Positions 10,901 to 18,986 are shown, counted from the stretch's first letter. The stretch: DNA of 24,540 bases from Ephemerocybe angulata (GCA_013368325.1 JAACJK010000076.1:1-24540), one strand, 5' to 3'. Numbers and translations are program-made. Notes: generated by a model from the sequence alone, not told the origin.

Positions 10901-12882
10901 CTGTCATCGAAGACCCAATCCAGAAGCTCCCTGTCCCTCCTCCGCTTACGACTTGTCCTGCAGTGGCCGACTCCTGCACCTGTGAGGAATGTTCGGAGGT
11001 CGACAAATGGTTGGACCATTACCGGGAGACCGTGGACCATATACTGTACCGATCCAACGTGCATTCCTGCTTCGTTAAGCGAAACGTGAAGGTCATGGGG
11101 GTCGACAAGCAGCTCATCGTTGGGAAAGGCTGTCTGAATAAGGAGAAAGTGTGCACCGCGAGGTTTCCCAGGAAGATCTCCAAGGTCACCGTCGTAGACA
11201 AAGAGGGACATATTCACCTCATGAAGAATGAGCCCAACATCAACACTGTCAACGATGTCATGGTGTACTGTTTCGGATGTAACACCGACTGTTCTTCGCT
11301 GTCCTCAGGTACAGCTGTTAAAGCGACCGCTGGGTATATTGCAGACTATATCTGTAAGATGGGTCTGAAGACCTACCAAATATTTTCCTCCATATACGAT
11401 GTCTTCGAACGAAATCCAGACGTGTGGGTAGAAAGTAAATCCGAGAACGATGCAGCCCGGCAACTTATAATGAAAATGGCAAATTCTCTGACATCGAAAA
11501 TCGAGATAGGCGGTCCTATGGCCGCTATGTATCTGCTTGGTCACCCGGATCATTACTCCAGTCACTCCTTCGAGAAGTTATACTGGCGAACTTACGTGGT
11601 GTATGTACAGAACGAGTGGGCCGCCGCAGAGGAAGCCTCCAGAGCGGAAAATCCTCGCTCCAACGACGGCGCCGTGGACAACTCCTTCCCCGTTCCGGTG
11701 GGAGACGACATTGACCATGAAATGGAAGACGTTGAGCCCTGCTTCGACGACGGCGGCGACGAGGACGAAGAGGACTCTGTGGCGATCAAACGGACCTACG
11801 GAAGGATTTTGAGTCGGTCAAGTGTCGACGACTACATGATGAGACCCGAAGAGCTTACCGCGGTATGTTTGTATGACTGGATCCAGTGTAGCGTCCGTAA
11901 GTCAGTGGTGGGTGTTAAAAATCCGTCGAAGACGCTCTTATGCTATCAGAGAGGGCATCCTCTATTCAAGTCCCATCGCATTGCTTACGATGTCCGAAGG
12001 ATGCAGACTGTCGTCCCCAACTTCCTCGGGGCTTATCTACCGAGACCCGATGGAGACGATCGCGAGTACTATTGTTGCACTATACTCACTCTCTTCGTAC
12101 CCTGGAGGTCTCCGCTCGATTTGAAGTCGTCATGCGAAAGTTGGGATGCAGCGTTCGATAGGTATTCGTTTTCAGATAGGCACCTTCAGATAATCAGCAA
12201 CATGAACATCCGACATGAATGCTACGATGCTCGTGATGACTACCACGCACAGCTGAAGCTCCAGGTCGCCGCTCAGTACGATAAGGATGCTGATTTAGAT
12301 ACTGAGGACGAAGAGGAGGAGTGTCCTGATGACGCCGACGTGGCAGACGTCCTCGATGCGGTTCTGTTGGAGGAGAGCGGTATTGGTGTGTGGTCCCAGA
12401 AAAAGTTAGATCAAATGAAAGAGGTAGAGGCTGTCATGCAGTCAGCCGGGTGGACGGTCGACAGCGTGTCCTCCCAGACCCGCTCGACAGAGGATTCCTT
12501 CGCGCCAGACCGCATGATGGGACCGAATAAGTGGAAATCTGTGGTTTCAGCGGCGCGAAAAGAGGTGTTAGATTCGAGGTTGGTGAATGCGAAAGGGCAC
12601 ATACTGGCTCACGACGACGATGTGGGTTCGAAGGACCCTGCGTACGATGGCGTCAAGGTCGTAAACGATGCTCGTGTTTTGCCCGGCGCCTATTTCTTGT
12701 CGGAGTTCGAACTCGCGGACGCTGACGTGCAGGCACAACTAACAGAAGCAGTCACCAAGTACTCGCTCAATGAGGAACAGCGGAGAGCGTTCTCAATCGT
12801 TGCAAGACACTCTATATCTGTGTCCCCCGCCCCATTGTTGATGTACATAGGTGGAATGGGGGGACGGGCAAGACGCGGGTGA
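7963..12882 (+). CDS. Helitron Rep (HUH endonuclease) part of RepHel
   Basis: Rep nicks the transposon end and carries out rolling-circle strand transfer. I chose the first ATG in frame, 7963 (MHIDTTRPDDALPVTRD); the open frame runs from 7936 but begins there with TTG. In order: a SAP-like helix pair near residues 90-130 (LNLTELKSVAKVHGLKPQRG), a fungal Helitron N-terminal region near 385-470 (CPVCVDALNNG, LTYAEQVLVARIRTNRC), the Helitron_like_N core (YPQIYPWLFPYGSGGLG, GAPSWFITLSPADNKH), the HUH motif HLHMLVWI with H879 and H881, a Cys-rich insert (CTCEEC, VCTARFPRKI), and the two catalytic tyrosines Y1125 and Y1129 in GYIADYICK. Acidic linkers follow near 11700-11780 and 12290-12350. The frame stops at 12880-12882, just after running out of frame within Walker A, so this reads as the first part of a RepHel fusion. 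No introns are seen. Confidence 0.95.
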   Translation: MHIDTTRPDDALPVTRDSGAASLYGGGAHVQRKFTWAELGPFLVQNDLDGPAYVSGTYELVRYAPRGSIGNILGSHDGAFELDVPLELLLPHLNLTELKSVAKVHGLKPQRGQSRESIVSVLREHVCGGCEPHTSIFTCSSSRAGQPIPRPEYINDAIRSIKSFTLDEILKFANIPSDVQPTYASGARLLALDVVEDAGTRTGTTILGDSFVCHDVPWMTLAKKGTNGTVVCLASLHGVEFPVRTSKAGGILELGKHVCVDCPSYHAVFVPVIKPKAAQKPRAADVEPHTVVLVPEEDERVFKYPPPPLTNADRLSIVRDFCEDLRPEHFEESGCASCGQLTLLTELTPLESLACSLDPLVEPGLARRERHSSKDPIEYESGPILDKSLTAICPVCVDALNNGRRPHNALANGLWVGPVPSILADLTYAEQVLVARIRTNRCVVRVSSAPGRPAHSKMIANAISFACPTMKIYHQLPPPRSEVDEVLAFIFTGVNPPEEDEIVRSPMLVRRNNVKNALEWLKLNHADYADLLIDYETLGTYPERGSVVKVVVRALEDGTNVVASTTSVHDTFEDDGTTSGPCPFTVNGLIGSRLDSMSLDARRAAATRHLRTGDSTVLAVGHSDTPESKYNNPQLYPQIYPWLFPYGSGGLGTARLHGRMSETTQKKWMLMYHDKRFQTETRFIIVAFNDEQIKESKNGSIVLTRRSNFASIASRVHKINPVVIKDIATRLQEGERVIPETEEEKLCFSIMDQIDHVGSSVHGSLAGKKNMRSEVWSLIANRGAPSWFITLSPADNKHPICIYWADKKVEFNPELREYMERARLVAQNPVAGARFFHFMVLLLIKHLLRWGDPEGRAGIFGHTAAYYGTVEQQGRMTLHLHMLVWIVCALSPQQVRDRLMAKDSEFVSELISYLEGSHTGDFFTGSLEDMSAKFSTKRQPAPKSDVNVEVAPDADDSEEIDLLVEPLIDDSKYPSGHDAPVIEDPIQKLPVPPPLTTCPAVADSCTCEECSEVDKWLDHYRETVDHILYRSNVHSCFVKRNVKVMGVDKQLIVGKGCLNKEKVCTARFPRKISKVTVVDKEGHIHLMKNEPNINTVNDVMVYCFGCNTDCSSLSSGTAVKATAGYIADYICKMGLKTYQIFSSIYDVFERNPDVWVESKSENDAARQLIMKMANSLTSKIEIGGPMAAMYLLGHPDHYSSHSFEKLYWRTYVVYVQNEWAAAEEASRAENPRSNDGAVDNSFPVPVGDDIDHEMEDVEPCFDDGGDEDEEDSVAIKRTYGRILSRSSVDDYMMRPEELTAVCLYDWIQCSVRKSVVGVKNPSKTLLCYQRGHPLFKSHRIAYDVRRMQTVVPNFLGAYLPRPDGDDREYYCCTILTLFVPWRSPLDLKSSCESWDAAFDRYSFSDRHLQIISNMNIRHECYDARDDYHAQLKLQVAAQYDKDADLDTEDEEEECPDDADVADVLDAVLLEESGIGVWSQKKLDQMKEVEAVMQSAGWTVDSVSSQTRSTEDSFAPDRMMGPNKWKSVVSAARKEVLDSRLVNAKGHILAHDDDVGSKDPAYDGVKVVNDARVLPGAYFLSEFELADADVQAQLTEAVTKYSLNEEQRRAFSIVARHSISVSPAPLLMYIGGMGGRARRG
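12858..12864 (+). other. Frame break at G_GGG_GGA inside Walker A
   Basis: The first frame reads GGMGG and then loses the motif; the frame one base back gives TGKT from 12864. A run of six G (12858-12863) sits exactly at the join. A seventh G, or a -1 ribosomal slip on G GGG GGA, would give a perfect GGMGGTGKT phosphate-binding loop. The heptamer is in the correct phase (ATG GGG GGA) for a classical X XXY YYZ slip. Confidence 0.85.
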
Positions 12883-15458
12883 TAGACTCCCTCAGGTACT
12901 GGTTCACCATCCGATCTGAGGCGAACCGTATGGCTGTGACAGCCCCAACCGGTGCCGCGGCATCCGTCGTTCGCGGCTCTACCTATCACTCGTATCTGGG
13001 TGTCGCTACAGGCGACCGACGTGCATATGCTCCTCGCGGGGGTCGAGCTCTTGACGAAGCTCGCCTCCGAATGAGAGGCGTCGACTACATTTTCATGGAC
13101 GAAATTTCTATGGTGTCCTGCCAGGACCTCTATCTTATAGATAAACGCCTAAAAGATGTCACAACCCTAGAAGACATGCCTTTTGGCGGCCTCAGCATCA
13201 TCGTAGCTGGAGACTTCGCACAACTCCCTCCCGCTAGAGGTCTATCGCTTTACAGCGGAGAAGTATCGAAGGTACAGCGACCTAGGCAGAGTCAGACAGA
13301 CCAGGAAAACACGCTGGGTCTCTTGTTGTGGAATCTATTTGTCACGGTCGTCGTGCTCCGCCAGAACATGAGGCAGACGAACACTTCAGATGCAGCTGAG
13401 GACTCACTGCGAACCTGTTTAGAGCACATGCGATATAAAGACTGTACCGAAGCGGATTTAGAGTTCCTTCGGTCTCGAATCCCGAGCAATAACCCTGCTC
13501 TCAATCTCGGTGATCCCATGTGGTGCGATGTTTCAGTAATCACCGCCTGGAATACGCATAAAGATCAAATCAACGCTATGAATGCCATTCGATTTGCACG
13601 CGAGAATAACCGCCCGCTGCACATGTTCTACTCTGTAGATAGGCAGGGAAGAGGAAAGGGGCGGGTTAGGCAGAAGCCCGCGAGAGACACTAACGAACCA
13701 AAGATAAGACTTACTCCGGCGGTGCAAGAGGCCTTGTGGAGATCCCCTCCCTATACCAGCGAACACATACCCGCATGTCTACCATTATGTATTGGTATGC
13801 CTGTTATGATCCGTAATAATGACGCGACGGAGCTTGGTATTACCAAGGGGCAGGAAGCGGTGGTCAAAGGTTGGACTAGCCAGGAGATCCCAGGTTTTCC
13901 CGGCCGCTTCGCCCTCGAAGTACTGTTTGTTAAACTAGTTAATCCGAAGGACAACATAAAGCTCCCACATCTAGAAGAGAATGTCGTTCCACTCACCCGA
14001 ATGTCCACAGCGCTTCGCGCCGTTCTCCCCAACGACGCCGGCATCCACATCTCCCGCCAGCAGGTACCTGTGCTCCTAAATTTCGCTATGACCGACTATG
14101 CCTCGCAGGGTAAAACACGCGAGGTGAACGTCGTCGATCTTTTGCGCTCTCGTAACCATCAGGCTATGTACACCGCTCTTTCGAGGGGCACAAGCGCAGC
14201 ATCCACCATTATATTGAGAGACTTTAAAGAATCTAAACTCACCGGGGGCATATCTGGCTACCTGCGTCAGGAGTATAGGGTCATAGATACACTGGACGAG
14301 ATCACGAAAGGGAGGTTCGAGGGCACTCTCCCCCCTGCTGTGGTGCAGCGTCTTCGTGCCTCCACTATACTTTCGTACAAAGCTTGGCAGAGAATGCAGG
14401 CCGCGACAAAAGCTGATATCGCTTCTCGAAAGAGGAAGGCAGGCGATCTGTCTGGTGTTGAGGAACGTCAGTCGAAGTTCCGAAAAATGGTTCATGTCGC
14501 AGAAACGATCGGCTTACAATCGAGTAAACGAAAGGCGGAACAGAGTCTGTGCGAGGATGTTCGACCTTCTAAGGTGCAGAGGTTAGTTGTACCAGGTGCT
14601 TCCGCTCGCGTGGTTCAACCTATCGCACACGAACCGGGCTGGGTACATAGCTGGAAATGGGATGATGTGAACTGGAGCTGTGCGTACGACTCGTACTTCA
14701 CCATTTTGCGGTACATTTGGTATGGCCGGGATAGCACTTTCCTTAGGTCGATTTGTGGTGACAGTCAGATCCTCCCGTATGCCTTCGACCTTTTCGCTGC
14801 AGCGCACGCTGATGACCTGCCTCTAGACAGTTGCAGACTGCGCCTTCGGACCATCTTGTGGGAGATGGACCCTGTAGGGTTTCCGAAGGGGCAACTTGGT
14901 GCTGACCTCTACTCTCTCACCCGAGCTGTTAACGGTGTGCCTCCACCGACCGATCCTTCCAACACGACCCACCGCCTCTGTTTCGGTTGTCATCGGCGGA
15001 TCCCCGGGTTCATGTTCGAGGGGATCGGACGGTATACCGTAATGAGGACAACCCTTACTAGAGACGAGTCAGTGGCAAGGTATTTGGCCTCCTTAGAGCG
15101 TGTGTCAGGTCAGTGTGATGAGTGTGCGGGAGACCTCATGATTGAACACGAGTATCCATCCCTCATGTGCGTCGAGTTGCCCAACCTACCGCTCGCAACA
15201 GTGAAGAAGCGCTTAATTGTTAATAGCTTGATGGAACTGTCTGATTGCAGGTACAGGTTAGCGGGCGTGGTGTACTGGGGTGGAAATCACTTCGCTTCGA
15301 GAGTTGTGGACCATGATATGCGGGTGTACGCCTACGACGGTATGGTCAATGAGGGTAAGCTGGAGTACGAGTTTACTTTAAGGACTACCAGTCAGCTCCG
15401 CTCTCTCTCTGTAATGGGGGGAAATGTGGCATCTTTGGCTGTATATATTAGAGACTAA
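12864..15458 (+). CDS. Helitron Pif1-type helicase with C-terminal USP-like peptidase domain
   Basis: This is the second part of RepHel; it unwinds DNA during rolling-circle transposition. No ATG precedes the Walker A motif in this frame (the next ATG is at 12930, after it), so it cannot be a complete independent helicase and is read as fused to Rep. Motifs in order: TGKT (12864-12875), MAVTAPTGAAASVV (Ia), FMDEISMVS (II), LSIIVAGDFAQLPPA (III), LRQNMRQ (IV), FAMTDYASQGKT (V) and YTALSRGTS (VI). A basic linker with KRK clusters (about 14420-14585) could act as a nuclear-localisation signal. The last 270 residues form the peptidase-like domain described separately. Stop codon at 15456-15458. 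Confidence 0.95.
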   Translation, partial: TGKTRVIDSLRYWFTIRSEANRMAVTAPTGAAASVVRGSTYHSYLGVATGDRRAYAPRGGRALDEARLRMRGVDYIFMDEISMVSCQDLYLIDKRLKDVTTLEDMPFGGLSIIVAGDFAQLPPARGLSLYSGEVSKVQRPRQSQTDQENTLGLLLWNLFVTVVVLRQNMRQTNTSDAAEDSLRTCLEHMRYKDCTEADLEFLRSRIPSNNPALNLGDPMWCDVSVITAWNTHKDQINAMNAIRFARENNRPLHMFYSVDRQGRGKGRVRQKPARDTNEPKIRLTPAVQEALWRSPPYTSEHIPACLPLCIGMPVMIRNNDATELGITKGQEAVVKGWTSQEIPGFPGRFALEVLFVKLVNPKDNIKLPHLEENVVPLTRMSTALRAVLPNDAGIHISRQQVPVLLNFAMTDYASQGKTREVNVVDLLRSRNHQAMYTALSRGTSAASTIILRDFKESKLTGGISGYLRQEYRVIDTLDEITKGRFEGTLPPAVVQRLRASTILSYKAWQRMQAATKADIASRKRKAGDLSGVEERQSKFRKMVHVAETIGLQSSKRKAEQSLCEDVRPSKVQRLVVPGASARVVQPIAHEPGWVHSWKWDDVNWSCAYDSYFTILRYIWYGRDSTFLRSICGDSQILPYAFDLFAAAHADDLPLDSCRLRLRTILWEMDPVGFPKGQLGADLYSLTRAVNGVPPPTDPSNTTHRLCFGCHRRIPGFMFEGIGRYTVMRTTLTRDESVARYLASLERVSGQCDECAGDLMIEHEYPSLMCVELPNLPLATVKKRLIVNSLMELSDCRYRLAGVVYWGGNHFASRVVDHDMRVYAYDGMVNEGKLEYEFTLRTTSQLRSLSVMGGNVASLAVYIRD
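14637..15455 (+). other. USP/C19-like cysteine peptidase domain at the RepHel C-terminus
   Basis: The candidate catalytic Cys lies in NWSCAYDSYFTIL (TGT at 14679-14681), near the start of the domain as in papain-fold enzymes. Two CxxC pairs follow (CFGC at 14979-14990; CDEC at 15114-15125), spaced like the zinc-binding fingers of ubiquitin-specific proteases. Next come YPSLMCVELPNLP, then YRLAGVVYWGGNHFASRVVD with the candidate His at 15288-15290, and VYAYDG with the candidate Asp at 15336-15338. The order Cys, CxxC, CxxC, hydrophobic strand, His, Asp matches USP. An OTU-type fold, known from some animal Helitrons, is the main alternative, but it lacks the zinc fingers. Confidence 0.65.
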
Positions 15459-15765
15459 CCGGATATGTGTACAGACCATCTTCGCTCTCCAACTGTGGGC
15501 GCCGCCTGCCATCTTCGCAGTATGTCTGTTAGGCGCTCGCTTATCATTTGCAGATAACTCAGAACGTACGATGAACTTCCTCATCTCTCCTCTGAATCAG
15601 GGGACCTGGACCATCCCACAGCGGCTGTCCCTCCGTATCTATCCACCGGTTTGCCCATCTGTCTCCCCCATAAGTCGCTACCGACGGCGCTCCGTGCGAT
15701 GAATGACATAGGGACGGATTAAAGGGTAGTGTGGTCGACGGCCCCGGTGGTTGCCGCGCCCACCC

Positions 15766-15830
15766 CCTGTTTGGCATCGTCCTTTGATTGACGCGCCGGC
15801 AAACACCTGTTTGGCATTGTCTTGTGATTG
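15766..15830 (+). repeat. Two direct copies of a 25-bp sequence, 40-bp period
   Basis: Copies at 15766-15790 and 15806-15830 agree at 22 of 25 positions (CCTGTTTGGCAT... to ...TGATTG). They lie about 310-370 bp past the RepHel stop, so they may be subterminal Helitron sequence, but this is unproven. Confidence 0.7.
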
Positions 15831-16023
15831 CAACTCCTTGACATCATCTTATCGTGCTCCGTGTCGGCACTATCCCTTGCTCTGGTAGTACTGAGCACAC
15901 CGCCAGTAATCGGTAAGCGAAGTTCTCTGCGTCGGCAAGATCTGGCCTCATCGTCTATATGGGTACCGTTTACTGACCTATCAATCAGCAGAGACGCTCG
16001 TCCGCCACGTCAGGCTACGCGAA

Positions 16024-16157
16024 GGGGGACCATGCAACACCATGCTTTGCGAAGTTAACCTCCTGGCCTGCACCATCTGGAGGTCGCTTATGCGTAGGAT
16101 ACGGGTAAGCTCGGGCGCTTATTCGGTACGCTCTCGCAGGCTCTCGCATGGTCCCCC
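16024..16157. repeat. Perfect 12-bp inverted repeat, arms 110 bp apart
   Basis: GGGGGACCATGC at 16024-16035 is the exact reverse complement of GCATGGTCCCCC at 16146-16157. The match does not extend on either side. It could be the terminal repeat of a tiny non-autonomous element or a chance match; no target-site duplication was recognised. Confidence 0.6.
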
Positions 16158-16557
16158 GTCCTGACGCTCCACCTTTTTCCAGTCTAACCATGCCGCCCCA
16201 CCCTGCCAGGTGCGTCTCCCGGTAACGTCCTGTAGATCCGCTCGGACCGCCGTGGGCGCGTTTGGAGCGACGTCGAGTAGGTGGATATGACAGGGAGTAT
16301 CGCTCTGCGCAGTGGTATGCTGCCCATGTCGCATTCGGACTCAGGTGGTTTTCCAATCAGAGCGCGACAGCACCCGCACCCCATTCCATGCGACGGTGTC
16401 TGCTTCATGTTCCGGTCAGCATCAACTTGAAATCATGTCTCCTAGCATCGTGACACGATCCATTCGGACTTAGCCTTCACGGTGGAAGACAAAAGAAAAG
16501 CGAAAACAACCCTCGAACTCATCTTGGTATAGATCGGTCGACTGCTCAGGGCCACTC

Positions 16558-17322
16558 ATGTTCTCCGACGGCGATGTTCTGGCGATCTCGTCCAGATTCG
16601 ATACCGCACACCAGGTGTGTTATCATCGCTTTCTCGGTTCATAGTACTCATAGTGCCATTAGGAAGGGCTGTTTTCTACAGTAAAGGGGTGTGTCGTCGG
16701 TGCCCGATGTACTCAGGCCCACCTCGTGTCAATTGCTGTGCACCCTGGGTACGAGGCAGCGCCAAGGAGCATTGATCTCTACGTCGAGCAATACCTGTAC
16801 CCGCCCACCTATGCAGCGCCTGCAGCACCCAGGAACCTCGAGCATGCGGGGTCTTGCATCAGGAGGTATCCTCATGGTGCCCCTCGCCTTCAGCGTAATA
16901 ACTGGGCTATTTTTACGGCCACTAAGGCGGTAAGCGCTCCTGCTCCACAGCTCTAGATGGTCCTTCAGCTTCTCACCTCTCTTTGGTTCCGCGATAGGGT
17001 CGTGGACCTATAGACCTGCCGGTGAACGATCTGTACGAGTCCTACAAGTGCGAGGACGGCGTCCGTACAGTGTGGGGTAACATAGTCGTAGTGAAGACAG
17101 ATCGTATGGGCGAAGTCTGCGACATGGTGGAAAAGGACATAGGGGTGGCGGAGCTTCTCATCTACAGGTGCGCATGATCACTATTTCACAGCTCATTACC
17201 AGAGGGGGCTCACTGCCATTTGTAGCCTATTTGAGGACGACAACAAATACAACCATCCTTTAGTCGTAAATCCGTTAGTCAGCCCTAAACCGAAGTCGTA
17301 TTGGGGATGGCAGGCTTGGTAG
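16558..17322 (+). CDS. Four-exon gene for a 178-aa lineage-restricted protein
   Basis: Exons 16558-16614, 16717-16929, 16998-17167 and 17226-17322 join to exactly 179 codons including the stop; introns are 102, 68, 58 bp. The start is MFSDGDVLAISSRFDTAHQ, followed by SIAVHPGYEAAPRSIDLYVE, RNLEHAGSCIRRYP, NNWAIFTATKA, then GPIDLPVNDLYESYKCEDGV, RTVWGNIVVVKTDR, CDMVEKDIGVAELLIYR, and it ends with SPKPKSYWGWQAW. The NNWAIFTAT...YKCEDGVRTVWGNIVVVK pattern resembles an unnamed family common in mushroom genomes. No signal peptide, membrane segment or catalytic motif is evident. The 102-bp first intron is longer than the others and is the least certain join. The next gene starts 44 bp downstream on the same strand. 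Confidence 0.72.
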
Positions 17323-17366
17323 TATTGTTTGTATTACATCCTCATCCCAATCCCTATCTACGAATC

Positions 17367-18321
17367 ATGAGCCCTACCGCCCGAGACCTCCCATCCGATA
17401 TCGTTGCCGAAGTCGCTCGATTCTTGCCCATCGATCGCCTAGTACAAGCTTCCTTCTTCCCCAACGCGGCACCCAATGTCGCCCAGTACGAGCTTCGTCA
17501 ACGCATCAAGGACGCCATCGAGCCGTATATCGAGCGGACCGCGTTCGATGACTTCATCGAGTACCTCCGTGCGTCTGAGGGAGCGATAGTAGGCTCAGTC
17601 GTCCGAGAAGTCCTCCTTCTGAACGGGCCAACTCAGCCCAGACGGAAGGCTACCAACCTCAATATTACAACGTCGTTCGGCATGGAAGGAGTCATGCGCT
17701 CGTTCCTGCGCTCGCAGGGATATCGGTCGAGAGCTCTTCCTCCCTCCGAACGACGTAGTTCGAGCGTCGACGTTATAGAGAGGTTCGATCGACGAACCCC
17801 ATGCGAGGTCAGTGTCCTACATCTCGACCGTTCTCGGTACCCCGTGACACATTTCTCAGACCAGGACCATCCTCCTGTCCGTCAGCGCGACCAGAGCACT
17901 CAGCGTTGTTCTCTGCACCCCGTACTCAGCTCAAATGTGCGCTATTACCCATAACAGCGTGGTGTGCATGCTTCCTCGTGCAACTCTTGCCAACGAAAGC
18001 TTAGTCGTCGAAGGAGCGCCCGCCAGTTCCAATGCGGAAGATCTTACGTTCTCCGTCATCCCCAACAACTCCCACTGGACCAGTCCCTGTGGATTACAAT
18101 GCCCTGCAACTTGGAGGAAAACACCCGACGACGATGGCGCCGCTATATACTCCTGGTCCATGGATGATGGACAGTTTACATCATGGGGATCGGTGGAGGA
18201 CGATGGACGATCCTTCTTGCGCAGCGAGCCTCTTATATGGAGGGTACATAGCAGGTGCCATAATGACCACTGTCCCAATAAGGTGTTGTTCGAGGATCGC
18301 AGCCGCTATCTACGCCCTTGA
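17367..18321 (+). CDS. F-box-like protein with nucleotidyltransferase-like core and Cys-pair tail, 300 aa
   Basis: Two exons, 17367-17807 and 17860-18321, flank a 52-bp intron with donor GTCAGT. The ATG at 17367 is chosen because the upstream in-frame sequence is leader-like. Residues 8-28 (LPSDIVAEVARFLPIDRLVQ) resemble an F-box. A Gly-Ser turn (EGAIVGSVVREVLLL, G76-S77) followed by NLNI (N97-L98-N99) recalls the GS...DxD core of minimal nucleotidyltransferases, but both metal-binding Asp positions are Asn here. The tail has WTSPCGLQC (C224, C228) and RCHNDHC (C280, C285), possibly one zinc site. The 379-aa protein on the opposite strand (18987-20180) aligns along the whole length. Role unknown. 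Confidence 0.72.
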
Positions 18322-18986
18322 CTCTATTGTACGTAGTGCTGATTAGTTATCTAATCGATACCCATCTCGTTCGACCTTGAGTATCCGCCGTCTCACCGCC
18401 GCGGTATGATGTGGTGTTAAGTTCGCAAAAGTATTGCAGCGTGCGGCTACGAGGGTGTCCACCGTCCAATAGTGGAAGGGTCTTACTGCCACCAGTCCGT
18501 GTACCGCGGTATGACGACTTAATTGCTTCCCCCCGACGGGCTGAGACATAGGCATGCAAATGAGTGACGATAGTTGGAACCTATTACAGCGTGTCGTATT
18601 TGTAGAAGATGGACTCGAAGGATGAAAGAGGGTGGGAGGTATAGGTAGAGTATAAGGGATGATATGACATATGACGACCGGTCGGGGTATACAAGCGCGA
18701 GGAGGGACGCATGACGCAAATAGACCGGGATTGGGGTAGAAACGGAGGGAGATGGGCGATGAACTGTCCAAGAGGTAAAGGGTACTGAAGGGTATATACG
18801 TAACCGTTCCAGGTTGAGAATGTTGGGGCCTCACTTGGACGAAACGACAAACACGAACGTTAGAGTAATGGAATAAGGAATAAGCGCCGCTAAAGAGAGT
18901 TGGGGAATCTTCGAAGGGGAAGCGAAAGCCTCAGCGTGGGGAGAAAGTCGACGCTCAGAGGTATCTGGAGGTCCCAATAACCGTGC
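18322..18986. other. Convergent intergenic region
   Basis: This 665-bp stretch separates the stop codons of two convergent paralogues and should hold both 3' untranslated regions. An 11-bp exact repeat (CCGCGGTATGA) occurs twice about 105 bp apart, near 18399 and 18505. The long minus-strand open frame here (18343-18834) has no family features and is not called a gene. Confidence 0.4.

Larger units (their letters stand above)
7963..15458 (+). mobile_element. Autonomous Helitron (rolling-circle transposon), coding core
   Basis: A continuous 7.5-kb intronless block encodes Rep endonuclease, Pif1-type helicase and a peptidase-like tail, the hallmark of an autonomous Helitron. Joined across one frame break at 12858-12863, the block is exactly 2499 codons including the stop. 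Every neighbouring gene has introns every 100-400 bp, so the block stands out as an insertion. The true ends (5' TC; 3' hairpin followed by CTRR; insertion between A and T) were searched for in 7693-7962 and 15459-16557 but could not be assigned, so the coordinates are only the coding core. Confidence 0.93.
15459..16557 (+). other. Intergenic region containing the expected Helitron 3' end
   Basis: No credible gene is seen in this 1.1 kb. It contains a 25-bp direct repeat with 40-bp spacing (15766-15790 and 15806-15830), small hairpins (GGTGG...CCACC around 15746-15764; CAAAC-ACCT-GTTTG at 15800-15813), a 10-bp tandem (CTCTCGCAGG type, about 16130-16149) and a perfect 12-bp inverted repeat (16024-16035 and 16146-16157). 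None of these is followed by a clear CTRR terminus. Confidence 0.4.

Noticed and set aside
12879..15458. Helicase as a separate gene starting at 12879
   Set aside because: The codon at 12879 is GTG, and no ATG in this frame precedes Walker A, so a stand-alone product would lack the ATP-binding loop.
16015..16356. Minus-strand open frame of 113 codons
   Set aside because: It has no splice partners, no protein-like motifs and overlaps the repeats at 16024-16157.
17808..17954. Reading the 17367 gene without the intron, to the stop at 17954
   Set aside because: The run-on tail loses all similarity to the paralogue, whereas a 52-bp intron with donor GTCAGT restores it for the rest of the protein.
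18343..18834. Minus-strand open frame of 163 codons between the convergent paralogues
   Set aside because: Its composition is Ser/Pro/His/Thr-rich without any family-like motif, and it lies where two 3' untranslated regions are expected.
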